In this document: positions 31,811 through 40,453 of the stretch, piece by piece
How positions within the stretch are numbered: the first letter of the stretch is position 1
Layout of the letters: each line of letters starts with the position of its first letter
Origin: DASRIA01 sp963768885
GTDB taxonomy: Bacteria > Actinomycetota > Thermoleophilia > Solirubrobacterales > JBBDJG01
DNA length: 64,000 bases
Direction of reading: 5' to 3'
NCBI GenBank assembly: GCA_963768885.1
Contig: CAVYJN010000007.1
Coordinates: forward strand, 62,001 to 126,000
Translations under genes and position numbers: made by a program
The notes under the pieces: model-generated
Databases searched by the model: none
Seen by the model: the letters and a program-made list of their open reading frames with translations, nothing else
Told to the model about the DNA's origin: nothing

Positions 31811-32896
31811 TCAGACGGTCACGAGCTCCTTCGGGATCGTCGTGAGGACCTCCGGGCCGGCCGGCCCGACGACCACGAGGTCCTCGATCCGCACCCCGAA
31901 GCGGCCCGGGACGTAGACCCCGGGCTCGACGGTCACGATGTTGCCGACCTCGAGCTCGCCCTCGCCGGAGGGGGCCAGGCGCGGCGCCTCGTGGACCTCG
32001 AGGCCCACGCCGTGCCCGAGCCCGTGACCGAATTGCTCGCCGCGCCCCGCCCCCGCGATCAGGTCACGCGCGATGCGGTCGAGCTCACGCACGTCGGCCC
32101 CCGCCCGCACCGCCGCGAGCGCGGCGGCCTGGGCGGACCGCACGAGCTCGTAGACCTCCGTCGCCTCGTCGCCGATGTCGCCGGTCGCGAACGTGCGCGT
32201 GCAGTCCGAGCAGTAGGAGTCGAGCAGGCAGCCGAGATCGACCACGACGAGGGTGTCGCGCGGGATCGCGGGCTCGCGGCGCGCCTCGGCGTGCGGCAGG
32301 GCGCCGTTGTCGGCGGCCGCCACGATCGGCGGGAACGACAGGCCGTCGGCCCCGAGGTCGGTCGCGCGCCGCTCGAGCGCGAGCGCGACCTCGTGCTCGG
32401 CATGGCCGGCGAGCCCGAAGTCGGAGATCAGCCAGCGGTACAGCTCGTCCGCCAGCTCGGCGGACCGGCGCACGGCGGCGATCTCGCCGGGGTCCTTCAC
32501 GGCGCGCAGCTGCTCCACCAGCCCGCTCGCGGCAACCAGCTCGCATTCCTCGCCGAGGTGCCGCGCGAGCTTCGCGTGCGCGCGAACCGTCATCTGCGTG
32601 TCCTCGAAGCCGATTCGCCGCGCCCCCCACTCCCCTGCCAGCTCGGCGAGCGACTGGAGCAGGTCGTCACGTCCCCGCACGACGTCATAACCCGAGATCT
32701 GGCGCTGCGCGCGCTCCACGTAGCGGAAGTCGGTGACGAAGGCGCGCCGCCCGTCTCCGATCAGGACGGCTCCGGCGGTCCCCGTGAACCCGGTCAGATA
32801 ACGCACGTTCGGGAGGCTCCCGACGAGCAGGGCGTCGAGCTCGCGCTGCGCGACCAGGTCCGCGAGGCGCTGCGCGCGTGTCTCCCAGGCGCTCAC
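31811..32896 (-). CDS. M24B Xaa-Pro aminopeptidase-like protein
   Basis: A 361-residue metallopeptidase of the creatinase fold. The N-terminal non-catalytic domain begins MSAWETRAQRLADLVAQREL; the two-metal site is in the C-terminal domain: Asp in LVVVDLGCLLDSYCSDCTRT (both Asp), His in GHGLGHGVGLEVHE, Glu in VTVEPGVYVP and Glu in GVRIEDLVVV. Cleaves X-Pro dipeptide or peptide bonds. The GTGA overlap with aroQ sets the start at GTG 32896. Gene order aroQ-M24-efp is conserved in many Gram-positives (yqhS-yqhT-efp). Confidence 0.92.
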   Translation of the reverse strand: MSAWETRAQRLADLVAQRELDALLVGSLPNVRYLTGFTGTAGAVLIGDGRRAFVTDFRYVERAQRQISGYDVVRGRDDLLQSLAELAGEWGARRIGFEDTQMTVRAHAKLARHLGEECELVAASGLVEQLRAVKDPGEIAAVRRSAELADELYRWLISDFGLAGHAEHEVALALERRATDLGADGLSFPPIVAAADNGALPHAEARREPAIPRDTLVVVDLGCLLDSYCSDCTRTFATGDIGDEATEVYELVRSAQAAALAAVRAGADVRELDRIARDLIAGAGRGEQFGHGLGHGVGLEVHEAPRLAPSGEGELEVGNIVTVEPGVYVPGRFGVRIEDLVVVGPAGPEVLTTIPKELVTV

Positions 32897-33360
32897 GAGG
32901 GGGAAGGCGGCTCCACGCCCAGCTCACCGGCGAGCATCTCGAGCGCCTCGCGATAGCCGTCCGGCCCCTTGCCCGCGACGCGACCGGTGACGAGGTCGGC
33001 GAGCACCGAGTGGCGCCGCCACTCCTCGCGCCGGTCCACGTCCGAGAGGTGCACCTCGATCGCGGGCATGCCGGCGATCTCGAGCGCATCGCGGATCGCA
33101 TAGCTGTAGTGCGTCCAGGCGCCCGGGTTGAGGATGAGGCCGTCCGTCAGCTGCGGCGCCTGGTGCAGGCGCTCGACGAACTCGCCCTCGGAGTTCGTGT
33201 GGAAGAAGCTGGTCTCGAGCCCGAGCCCGCGAGACCACTGCCGGATCTTGACCTCGAGCTCCACGAGCGTGAGCGTGCCGTAGTGGTTGGAGTCGCGCTT
33301 GCCCAGCATGTCGAGGTTCACCCCGTGCAGCACCTCGACGCGATTGAGCGTCCCCGTCAT
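32893..33360 (-). CDS. aroQ: type II 3-dehydroquinate dehydratase
   Basis: Third step of the shikimate pathway. The 155-residue protein reads MTGTLNRVEVLHGVNLDMLG, then KRDSNHYG (the flexible-loop Arg and Tyr), FFHTNSEGEFVERLHQA, LILNPGAWTHYSYAIRDAL and the substrate-loop EVHLSDVDRREEWRRHS. The usual NGPNLNLLG is HGVNLDMLG here. ATGA overlap with aroB and GTGA with the M24 gene. Confidence 0.94.
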   Translation of the reverse strand: MTGTLNRVEVLHGVNLDMLGKRDSNHYGTLTLVELEVKIRQWSRGLGLETSFFHTNSEGEFVERLHQAPQLTDGLILNPGAWTHYSYAIRDALEIAGMPAIEVHLSDVDRREEWRRHSVLADLVTGRVAGKGPDGYREALEMLAGELGVEPPSPS

Positions 33361-34982
33361 GCGCGCAGCTCCTCGATCGCTTCCGCGATCTCGTCGTCGC
33401 CGGCCTCGGCCTCGACCGCCACGTCGCCCGGTGCGCGCAGGAGCACGAGGTTGCGCCGGTCCCCGCGGCGCTTCTTGTCGCGCCCCATGTGGTCGAGCAG
33501 CTCTGCGATGGACGGGCCCTCGAACGTCGTCGCGAGGCCGTTCGCCGTCAGGAGGTCGCGCACGCGCTCGCGCACGCCGGGCTCGAGGCCCATCCGGCGC
33601 TCCGACAGGCGCAGCGCGGCGAGCAGCCCGAGCGCGACCGCCTCGCCGTGGCGGAAGGCCCCGTAGCCGGTCGCGGACTCGAGCGCGTGCGCGAGCGTGT
33701 GACCGAGGTTCAGCGACGCGCGCACGCCGGAGTCGCGCTCGTCGGCCGCGACGACGGCGAGCTTGGTCCGCGCGCAGTCCTCGATCACGTTCGCGAGCGC
33801 GGGGAGGTCGTCGGCGACGGCGTGCTCGAGCGCGGGAAGCTCCGGGACCCGCCCCCAGAGCCGACCGCCGGCGATCAGCGCGGTCTTCACGACCTCGGCG
33901 TACCCGGCGCGCAGCTCCTCCACCGGGAGGGTCGCGAGCACCGCCGGATCGGTGATCACGGCGGCGGGCTGGTGGAACGCGCCGACGTAGTTCTTCGCCT
34001 CCGGGAGATCGACGCCGGTCTTGCCGCCGTATGCGGAGTCGACCTGTGCCACGACCGTGGTCGGGACGTGCACGACCGGCACCCCGCGCTGGTAGGTCGC
34101 CGCGCAGAACCCCGCGAGGTCCCCGACGACGCCGCCCCCGAGCGCGACGACCGTGTCGCTGCGCTGCATGCCGGCGCGCGCCAGGGCCCGCAGCACCCGC
34201 TCGGCCTCGGTCATGGTCTTGCTGCTCTCGCCCGGGCGCACGGCGATCGTCCCGGCGACCTCCAGCGACCGCAGCAGCGCCTCGCCGTGCAGCGCGAGCG
34301 CCCGCTCGTCGGCCACGACGAAGCGACGACCGGGGACGTTCAGCAGCGCGCCCGCGGCGTGCAGCGCGCCCGGGCCGATGTAGACGGGGTGGCCCGCGCC
34401 GGCGCGACACCACAGCATGCGAACGCCCGCCGGCACGCCGGGCCGCACGAGCGTGAGCGCGGCATCCGCGGCGGCCTCCACCTGCTTGCCGCCGGTCACG
34501 ACCGCACGCGCCAGGGAGTCGTAGAGCGGCGCGCGTCGCTCGTAGAGCCGGGCGAACAGGTCCTGGTCGCGCGCCAGTGGGCGAGCCGAGTCGCGCGCGC
34601 GCGACCACGCGACCTCGAGCGGAACGTCCACGTGCAGCACGACGTGACCGCCGAGCGCCGCGCGCACGTCGCCGGTCTCGACCGCTCCACCTCCGAGCGC
34701 CACCACCGCCGCCCCGGGCGCGGCGAGCAGCTCCAGCACGACGTCGCGCTCACGCTCGCGGAACGCCTGCTCCCCCTCGCGCTCGAAGAACGCGGGGATC
34801 GGCTCGCCGAGGCGCTCGGCGAGCACGGCGTCGGCGTCGGCCAGCGGCCACGCCAGGCGCGCGGCGGCATGACGGGCGAACGTCGACTTGCCGGCGGCCA
34901 TGAAGCCGATCACGACGAGCTTCGACGCCGTGCCGCCTCCGCCCTCGGAGACGGCCGCCTTCGTCCCTAGGTTGGCTTCCAA
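33357..34982 (-). CDS. aroKB: fused shikimate kinase / 3-dehydroquinate synthase
   Basis: One open frame carries shikimate kinase (about residues 16-180) and 3-dehydroquinate synthase (about 190-541). The kinase has GFMAAGKSTFARHAA (P-loop), the shikimate-binding GGGAVETG and the lid region ERRAPLYDSLARAVV. The synthase has GGGVVGDLAGFCAATYQRG, VPTTVVAQVDSAYGGKTGVD and the metal-site stretch NLGHTLAHALES. The junction VRPGVPAGVRMLWCRAGAG is in frame. The start is uncertain: TTG 34982 overlaps the end of aroC; the GTG of VIGFMAAGK is an alternative. A similar AroKB fusion is known from Thermotoga. Confidence 0.88.
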   Translation of the reverse strand: MEANLGTKAAVSEGGGGTASKLVVIGFMAAGKSTFARHAAARLAWPLADADAVLAERLGEPIPAFFEREGEQAFRERERDVVLELLAAPGAAVVALGGGAVETGDVRAALGGHVVLHVDVPLEVAWSRARDSARPLARDQDLFARLYERRAPLYDSLARAVVTGGKQVEAAADAALTLVRPGVPAGVRMLWCRAGAGHPVYIGPGALHAAGALLNVPGRRFVVADERALALHGEALLRSLEVAGTIAVRPGESSKTMTEAERVLRALARAGMQRSDTVVALGGGVVGDLAGFCAATYQRGVPVVHVPTTVVAQVDSAYGGKTGVDLPEAKNYVGAFHQPAAVITDPAVLATLPVEELRAGYAEVVKTALIAGGRLWGRVPELPALEHAVADDLPALANVIEDCARTKLAVVAADERDSGVRASLNLGHTLAHALESATGYGAFRHGEAVALGLLAALRLSERRMGLEPGVRERVRDLLTANGLATTFEGPSIAELLDHMGRDKKRRGDRRNLVLLRAPGDVAVEAEAGDDEIAEAIEELRA

Positions 34983-36136
34983 CCGATGCGCTCCCGGTAG
35001 GCGTCGAGCGCCTCGAGCACGTCCCGCATCGCGTCGCCGCCGAACTTGTCCCGCGCGGCGCGCGCAAGCTCGAGCGCGAGCATCGCCTCGCCCACGACGC
35101 CGGCGGCGGGCACCGTGCAGGAGTCGGTGCGCTCGCGCAGCGCCTCGGTGGGCTCCTTCGACTCGATGTCGACCGACCGCAGTGGCTTCGTCAGGGTCGG
35201 CAGCGGCTTCATCGCCACGCGCGCGACCACCGGCGACCCCGTGGTCATCCCGCCTTCGATGCCGCCCGCGCGGTTGGTCTTGCGCACGTAGCCGCGCTCC
35301 TCGGTCCAGAAGATCTCGTCGTGCGCCTGCGAGCCGACCCGCGTGCCGAGGTCGAAGCCGTCGCCGATCTCGACCCCCTTCATCGCGTGGATCGACATCA
35401 TCGCGAAGGCGATGCGCGCGTCGAGGCGCTCGTCCCAGGTGGTGTGCGTGCCGAGGCCCGGGGGGACGCCGTAGGCCCGCACCTCGAAGACTCCGCCGAG
35501 GCTCTCGTTCGCCTTGCGCGCGCGGTCGATCTCGGCCACCATCGCGGTGCTCGCGTCGTGGTCGAGGCAACGCACCGGGGATGCGTCCACGCCCTCGAAG
35601 TCCGCGGGACCGTCGGGCTCGCCCGCGGGCGCCGTGACGCCGCCGATCCGCACGACGTGGCTGTGGACGCTCACGCCGAGCCTGCGGAGGAACACCTTCG
35701 CGAGCGCGCCGGCCGCGACCCGCGCCGCCGTCTCGCGCGCGCTCGCACGCTCGAGCACGTTGCGCACGTCGGTGTGGCCGTACTTGAGGGCCCCCGCGAG
35801 GTCGGCGTGACCGGGACGCGGCAGGTGCACCTCGTCGATCTCCGCCTCCACGGGCCACGGGTTCATCCGGTCGGACCAGTTGGCGTGGTCGCGGTTCTCG
35901 ATCAACAGCGCGACGGGGCCGCCCAGCGTGCGGCCGTGGCGAATGCCGCCCCACACCTTCGCGCGGTCGGACTCGATCTTCATCCGGCCGCCGCGACCGT
36001 GCCCGAGCTGGCGTCTCGCGAGGTCGTCGTCGATGTCCTCCGGCGCCACCTCGAGGCCCGCCGGCAGGCCCTCGACGATCGCGACGAGGCCCGGGCCGTG
36101 GGATTCCCCGGCGGTCATGAAGCGCAGACTTGCCAC
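34967..36136 (-). CDS. aroC: chorismate synthase
   Basis: Last step of the shikimate pathway, FMN-dependent. The 389-residue protein begins MASLRFMTAGESHGPGLVAI and has RRQLGHGRGGRMKIESDRAK, GGPVALLIENRDHANW, RCLDHDASTAMVAEIDRA, VEIGDGFDLGTRVGS and MTTGSPVVARVAMKPLPTL, all family signatures. Lies between the PilP-position gene and the aroK-aroB fusion, echoing the pilMNOPQ-aroKB order of proteobacteria. Confidence 0.95.
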   Translation of the reverse strand: MASLRFMTAGESHGPGLVAIVEGLPAGLEVAPEDIDDDLARRQLGHGRGGRMKIESDRAKVWGGIRHGRTLGGPVALLIENRDHANWSDRMNPWPVEAEIDEVHLPRPGHADLAGALKYGHTDVRNVLERASARETAARVAAGALAKVFLRRLGVSVHSHVVRIGGVTAPAGEPDGPADFEGVDASPVRCLDHDASTAMVAEIDRARKANESLGGVFEVRAYGVPPGLGTHTTWDERLDARIAFAMMSIHAMKGVEIGDGFDLGTRVGSQAHDEIFWTEERGYVRKTNRAGGIEGGMTTGSPVVARVAMKPLPTLTKPLRSVDIESKEPTEALRERTDSCTVPAAGVVGEAMLALELARAARDKFGGDAMRDVLEALDAYRERIGWKPT

Positions 36137-36220
36137 GCCAGACAGGCTACTTGGCGACCGCGCGGAGCCCCGCGGACGTCCCTGATCCGCGGGAGCCGGC
36201 GCAGCCGTGAGCCCGAGGTT

Positions 36221-37129
36221 TTAGAAGCCGACGGCTTCGATGCGGCCGGAGAAGCCGCGCATGCGCTTGTCGCGCGCCACGCGCGCGGCACGGCGGCTCG
36301 CGCTCGAGCTCGCGCTCGACGAGCCCTTGGGCGCATCGGTCTTCTCGACGTTGATGTCGAGCAGCTTCAGGACGTAGGTGACGACCTGGTCGTTGCCGTC
36401 CACCGACTCGAAGGCCTGCTGCTGTCCGGGCTTCATGTAGAGGAAGGTGCAGGTGTCGTCGGGCTGGCAGTCGCCCTCGCCCGTCGTGCCGGAGGCCGAG
36501 GACACGAGGAACACCGCGTTCTCGCCGTCCACCGTGACGCCCATGAAGACGATTACGGGGTTGTCCGAGCTGGGCAGCGCGCGGAACCGCTTCAAGGTCT
36601 TCTTGTCGAGGTTCCCTTCCTTGCCGAACCGCACGTCGGCCGTGTAGGTGAAGTAGGTGAGCGTCGGCGCCGTGGTGCCGCTGCTGTCGCCCGAGCCCGA
36701 GGTGCTCTCGGGCGTGGCCGAGCCGCCGCCGCTGGTGCCGGTGGTGCCGGAGCCCGAGTCGCCGCTCGCGGTCGTGCTGCCGCCTTCGACCTGGACGGAG
36801 CCCTGGTCGCCGCCGGAGCCGCCGCCGGTGTTGAGGCCCTGGACCTTGAACGGGTCCTTGGACTTGAAGCCGGTCAGCGCCTTCCTGATCTCGGAGGACT
36901 TCGCTCCCTCGGAGCTGACCACCGGCTGGAAGGCCGACAGCGACCCGCCCGAGCCCGTCGCCGGAGCGGTCGGGGTCGCCGGCGTGGGCGCCGGGGCCGA
37001 GCCGGCGGGCTTGGACAGCAGCACGGGGATTGCGACGAGGGCGATCACCAGGGCGGCCGCCACGGGCCAGAGACGCTTCTCGACGAGGTCCTCGAAGACG
37101 CTCCTCATCATGCCGTTGAGCTGGTTCAC
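36221..37129 (-). CDS. pilus-operon protein in the PilP position
   Basis: A 302-residue protein with one N-terminal membrane segment (RLWPVAAALVIALVAIPVLL), a Pro/Ala/Thr linker, KSKDPFKVQG, a Gly/Ser/Thr-rich stretch (about residues 100-150), and a beta-rich C-terminal domain (YTADVRFGKEGN, NPVIVFMGVTVDGENAVFLV, TCTFLYMKPGQQQAF). The tail is basic and Ser-rich. The ATGA overlap with pilO puts it in the pilMNO operon; size and topology fit a PilP-like partner, but similarity to PilP is not evident. Confidence 0.65.
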   Translation of the reverse strand: MNQLNGMMRSVFEDLVEKRLWPVAAALVIALVAIPVLLSKPAGSAPAPTPATPTAPATGSGGSLSAFQPVVSSEGAKSSEIRKALTGFKSKDPFKVQGLNTGGGSGGDQGSVQVEGGSTTASGDSGSGTTGTSGGGSATPESTSGSGDSSGTTAPTLTYFTYTADVRFGKEGNLDKKTLKRFRALPSSDNPVIVFMGVTVDGENAVFLVSSASGTTGEGDCQPDDTCTFLYMKPGQQQAFESVDGNDQVVTYVLKLLDINVEKTDAPKGSSSASSSASRRAARVARDKRMRGFSGRIEAVGF

Positions 37130-38013
37130 GGGCTGGTCACCGCCGCGGTCGGAGGAGCAGGGGTCGTTCCGCCTGCCGAAGCGGCCTGCGGGGCCGCCGG
37201 GTCGGCATTGGCCGGGCCCTGCGGGGTCGCGCCGGCGAACAGGCCCTGGTCGGCGGGAAGCATGTAGGTGGTGGCGAGGATCGTGACCTTGCCGCGCTTC
37301 AGCGAGAAGCCCTCGATCGTGATCAGCCTTCCGGCGATCGCGAGCTCCTGGTTGCGCCGGTCGACGAGCTCGTTGATGTTGCGGATCAGCTTCTCGATGT
37401 CGTAGAAGCCGCCCTCGAACTTGTACTCGAAGGGAACCTTCTGGAAGTCCACGGGAGCAGGCGAGGTGGCGACGGTGCCGCTCGTCGCAGGGGCCGGGCT
37501 CGTGGTCGCCGACGCGGTCGCGGTGCCGGCCGCGGGAGCCGCGCCCTGGCCGCCGGTCGTCCCGGCGGGAGGGGTGGCGCCCTGGCTGCCGGTGGCCCCG
37601 GCGGGGGGAGTCGCCTGGCCCGCGGGCGGTGCGCTCGCCGCAGCCTCGGCGCCGGCCGTGGCCTGCTTCTCGGCGAGGTCGAGCTTCAGCTCGACGGAGC
37701 GGAAGTCGACGTTCGCCTTAGCCGCGGCGTGGTTCAGCTGCACCAGCAGCGACGGCACGTCGTCGCCGGGCGGGACCGCCTTGCCCATGCGGCCGAGGCT
37801 GGCGTACATGCGGGGGAAGTCGAGCTGCGCCTGGGCGAAGGTGACCTTCTCCTGCTTGGACTGGTCGAGCTGCTGCTGCGCGGCCACGATGTCCTTGTCG
37901 AGCTGCGAGGCCTCCTTGCGCTTCGGCGAGAGCGCCATGAACCAGTAGGCGGCCACGATGCCGACGAGCGCGATCGCGATCAGGATGTAGCTGTCGCGGC
38001 GGCTCATGTTCAC
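37126..38013 (-). CDS. pilO: type IV pilus inner-membrane protein PilO
   Basis: Part of the PilMNO alignment complex. Either GTG 38013 (GTGA overlap with pilN) or ATG 38007 (MSRRDSYILIAIALVGIVAA) is the start. Membrane helix at residues about 9-26, then a coiled coil (ASQLDKDIVAAQQQLDQSKQ), a long Pro/Ala/Gly/Thr linker, and the ferredoxin-like end (FEYKFEGGFYDIEKLIRNI, VDRRNQELAIAGRLITIEGF). The linker of about 70 low-complexity residues is unusually long, and a second low-complexity tail ends the protein. Confidence 0.88.
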   Translation of the reverse strand: MNMSRRDSYILIAIALVGIVAAYWFMALSPKRKEASQLDKDIVAAQQQLDQSKQEKVTFAQAQLDFPRMYASLGRMGKAVPPGDDVPSLLVQLNHAAAKANVDFRSVELKLDLAEKQATAGAEAAASAPPAGQATPPAGATGSQGATPPAGTTGGQGAAPAAGTATASATTSPAPATSGTVATSPAPVDFQKVPFEYKFEGGFYDIEKLIRNINELVDRRNQELAIAGRLITIEGFSLKRGKVTILATTYMLPADQGLFAGATPQGPANADPAAPQAASAGGTTPAPPTAAVTSP

Positions 38014-38843
38014 GGGGTGCCTCCCGTGCCGCCACCGGCTGCCGCCGAGGCTCCGGAGCCCTGCTGGACGGCGCCCTGCGCCGCCGCGATCGGCGCCGCC
38101 GAGCCCGCGGGCACGCCCGCCTGGCCGGCCGCCGTCGCGTCGGCCTCGGCGCCGCCGAACTCGACGAGAAGGTCGAACTTGGTCACCCGCGAGGAGCCGA
38201 CGCAGTCCTGGATGTCCTGGTTCTGCTGGCTCTGGTCGTTCGTCACGGCACCGCCCGCGGTCTGGTCGGTGTCCTCCTTGCGGGCGGACTTCGCGAGCCG
38301 CACCTCGGTCACGTCGTCGAGGTTCCGCATGCGGGTCATCATCCGCGCGACCGCGTGCTGCGAGTAGGTGCAACCGGTCATCGCGAACGCCGGTGCCGTG
38401 GTCTTCTCGCGAAGGTTGGTGACGTCGCCGCCGCTGCCGCCGGCGTCGATCTCGACGTCGGGGGACTCGGTTGCCGCGACGGTCAGCAGGTACACGTTCT
38501 CGGGGATCGCGAGCGACAGCTGGCGCAGCGCGCGCTCCCAGTCGAAGCGGCCCGTGGTGAGGGAGGTGATCTGCTGGTAACGGGCCCGCTGAAGGTCCGC
38601 GAACTGGCCGTAGGGACGCAGCGCGTCGGCGACCTGCTTCTCGCTTTGCGCCTGTGTCTGGACCTCCGAAAGCTTGTCGGTCTTGCTGCTGATCGAGTTG
38701 GAGACCATCACGAAGGCGAGCACGCACACGACGGCCGCGCCGAGCACTCCGAGCACCGCATAGACCCCGACACTGGTGCGAGCGCCCGGTCCGCGCGCGG
38801 TGCCGCGGCGCTGCTCCATCGGGATGAGGTTGATCGGCCTCAC
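38010..38843 (-). CDS. pilN: type IV pilus inner-membrane protein PilN
   Basis: The 277-residue protein begins from GTG 38843 with the PilN signature VRPINLIPMEQRRG, which binds the cleft of PilM. One membrane helix (GVYAVLGVLGAAVVCVLAFV) is followed by a coiled coil (SSKTDKLSEVQTQAQSEKQV) and a periplasmic ferredoxin-like domain (DWERALRQLSLAIPENVYLL). GTGA overlaps to pilM and pilO. The C-terminal 35 residues are Ala/Gly-rich. Confidence 0.9.
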   Translation of the reverse strand: MRPINLIPMEQRRGTARGPGARTSVGVYAVLGVLGAAVVCVLAFVMVSNSISSKTDKLSEVQTQAQSEKQVADALRPYGQFADLQRARYQQITSLTTGRFDWERALRQLSLAIPENVYLLTVAATESPDVEIDAGGSGGDVTNLREKTTAPAFAMTGCTYSQHAVARMMTRMRNLDDVTEVRLAKSARKEDTDQTAGGAVTNDQSQQNQDIQDCVGSSRVTKFDLLVEFGGAEADATAAGQAGVPAGSAAPIAAAQGAVQQGSGASAAAGGGTGGTP

Positions 38844-40015
38844 GCCGGCACCTCGTCGAGCGCCAGGCCCGTCGCGACCGTGAGCTCGGCCGCCTCGACT
38901 CCGTCGAGCACTCCCGGCTCGACGTCGACCTGGCCCATGCTGCGCGGCTGGACCGGCATGCCGAGCTCGGTCTCGAAGAAGGATGCGAGGCCCTCGATCG
39001 CGATGCCGGGGCCGGCCATCACCGTCGACTCGACGCGCCGGGCGTCGGGCACGGTCGTGTGGTAGTACTCGATCGAGAGGCGGATCTCGTCGGCGATGCG
39101 GCGCGCGCCCGAGGAGAGCACTTCGCGCGCCTCCTCGATGATCTCGCGCTCGCCCTCGAGCCCTTCGATCGCGCGATCGAGGCCCACGTAGCGCAGCCAC
39201 TCGCGCGAGTGGTCGAGCGTCAGCCCGCGGCGCTCGGCGAGCGTCGCGGCCATCGACTCCACGCCGTTCTGCAGGACGCGGTTGAAGACACAGCTCTGAC
39301 CGACGCCGATCGCGAGGTTGGTGAGGCCGCCGACATAGCAATAGAGGGTCGCGACGTCCGGAGCCGGCGCGAGCGCGACGGCCGTCTCGACGGGATCGAC
39401 CATCTCGCCGTCGGGGCCGAACTCCGGCATCGGCGCCATGTCGGCGTTCGCAAGGTCCTCCGCGGCCGGCCCCGGCGGCACGTAGAGCGCGCGGATCATG
39501 GCGAAGGCGGAAAGGTCGACGAGCTCGGGCTGCAGCCCCGCCTTGCGCGCGACCGCGAGCAGGTGCTCCACCGTGTCGCGGCGGGCGCCCACGACGACGA
39601 CGCGCATGCGGCCGCCCTCGCCGTTGTCGACGCGTTCCAGCACGTGGTAGTCGAGCACCGCCTGCTCGAGCGGCATCGGAAGCTCCTCCTGGGCCTGGAA
39701 GCGGACGGCGGCCTCGAGCTCCTGCTCGTTGTGGATCACCGGCAGCTCGAGGACCCGCAGCGCGATCTTCTGGCTGGCGACGCCGAGCCGGATGCGCTTC
39801 GGGAGGTCGTGCTCGCGGAAGAAGGCGCGGACGCGGTCGGCGAGGCCGTCGACGTCCACCACCTCGCCCTCGTGGAAGAGTCCGGGGCCGAGGCTCTCGG
39901 TCGCCGCGCGCACCAGCGACGGCGTGCCGCCCGTGCTGAACTCGGCGGCCGCGAGGAAGCCGGGCTCGATGTCGAGCCCAACAACCGAACGTGTCTTGGA
40001 GTCTAGAAGTCCCAT
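38840..40015 (-). CDS. pilM: type IV pilus actin-like ATPase PilM
   Basis: Cytosolic actin-like protein, 391 residues from ATG 40015: MGLLDSKTRSVVGLDIEPG. ATP-site motifs are seen in VVGLDIEPGFLAAAEF and VMAGPGIAIEGLASFF, with VVVVGARRDTVEHLLAVAR and CYVGGLTNLAIGVGQ. First gene of the pilMNO operon; a FliA/WhiG-like promoter candidate is about 75 bases upstream (40091-40118). A 24-codon extension to 40087 is open but covers the leader. Confidence 0.92.
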   Translation of the reverse strand: MGLLDSKTRSVVGLDIEPGFLAAAEFSTGGTPSLVRAATESLGPGLFHEGEVVDVDGLADRVRAFFREHDLPKRIRLGVASQKIALRVLELPVIHNEQELEAAVRFQAQEELPMPLEQAVLDYHVLERVDNGEGGRMRVVVVGARRDTVEHLLAVARKAGLQPELVDLSAFAMIRALYVPPGPAAEDLANADMAPMPEFGPDGEMVDPVETAVALAPAPDVATLYCYVGGLTNLAIGVGQSCVFNRVLQNGVESMAATLAERRGLTLDHSREWLRYVGLDRAIEGLEGEREIIEEAREVLSSGARRIADEIRLSIEYYHTTVPDARRVESTVMAGPGIAIEGLASFFETELGMPVQPRSMGQVDVEPGVLDGVEAAELTVATGLALDEVPA

Positions 40016-40090
40016 TCCGTGAGAGTGGCTCGCAACCGGTCCGGGTGAGATGCACCCCGACCGCCCCTGGCCGTTTGATTCCCGCACCGT

Positions 40091-40118
40091 GTATCGACGC
40101 CGGGCAGGCCTTCCTTTA
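40091..40118 (-). promoter_or_regulatory. FliA/WhiG-type promoter candidate before pilM
   Basis: On the minus strand: TAAA (40115-40118), 16 bases, then GTCGATAC (40091-40098), resembling the sigma-28-family pattern TAAA-N15-GCCGATAA. The context GTTGC, CTAAAG and GGCGTCGATACAC is shared with the pilA upstream element at 42409-42435. The start of pilM is 75 bases downstream. Confidence 0.55.
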
Positions 40119-40172
40119 GCCCTCGCAACCTCGACTTAACCTGTGGGAGTGGCCCTATAGTTGTGCGCCCGG

Positions 40173-40430
40173 ATGAGCGAGGTTCCCGCACTCACCTGCC
40201 CCAAGTGCGGCGGCGACATGCGCAGCTACGAGCGCAACGGCGTCGTGGTCGACCAATGCGCCGACTGCCGCGGCCTGTTCCTCGACCGCGGAGAGTTGGA
40301 GCGCCTGGTCGAGGCCGAGGGCCGGCACTACTCGGGGGAACGCGAGGACCGCCCGCGCGAGGACCGCCCGCGCGAGCACAAGAAGAGCAAGAAGCGCTCG
40401 TTCCTGGAGAACCTGTTCGAAGGGGAATGA
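40173..40430 (+). CDS. small zinc-ribbon protein (zf-TFIIB-like)
   Basis: An 85-residue protein from ATG 40173. The zinc ribbon is CPKCGGDM and DQCADCRGLFLDRGELERL, a TFIIB-type family of unknown role. The tail is basic and has a duplicated 15-base unit (40344-40373) giving EDRPREDRPRE. A weak promoter with TATAGT at 40156-40161 would give a nearly leaderless mRNA. It is alone on the plus strand between pilM and pilD. Confidence 0.82.
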   Translation: MSEVPALTCPKCGGDMRSYERNGVVVDQCADCRGLFLDRGELERLVEAEGRHYSGEREDRPREDRPREHKKSKKRSFLENLFEGE

Positions 40431-40453
40431 GCGGCGTCGGCCGTGGGCCGGCC

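Noticed and set aside
40344..40373. Duplicated 15-base unit as a possible repeat array
   Set aside because: Only two copies, inside the zinc-ribbon gene, and explained by the basic EDRPR tail.
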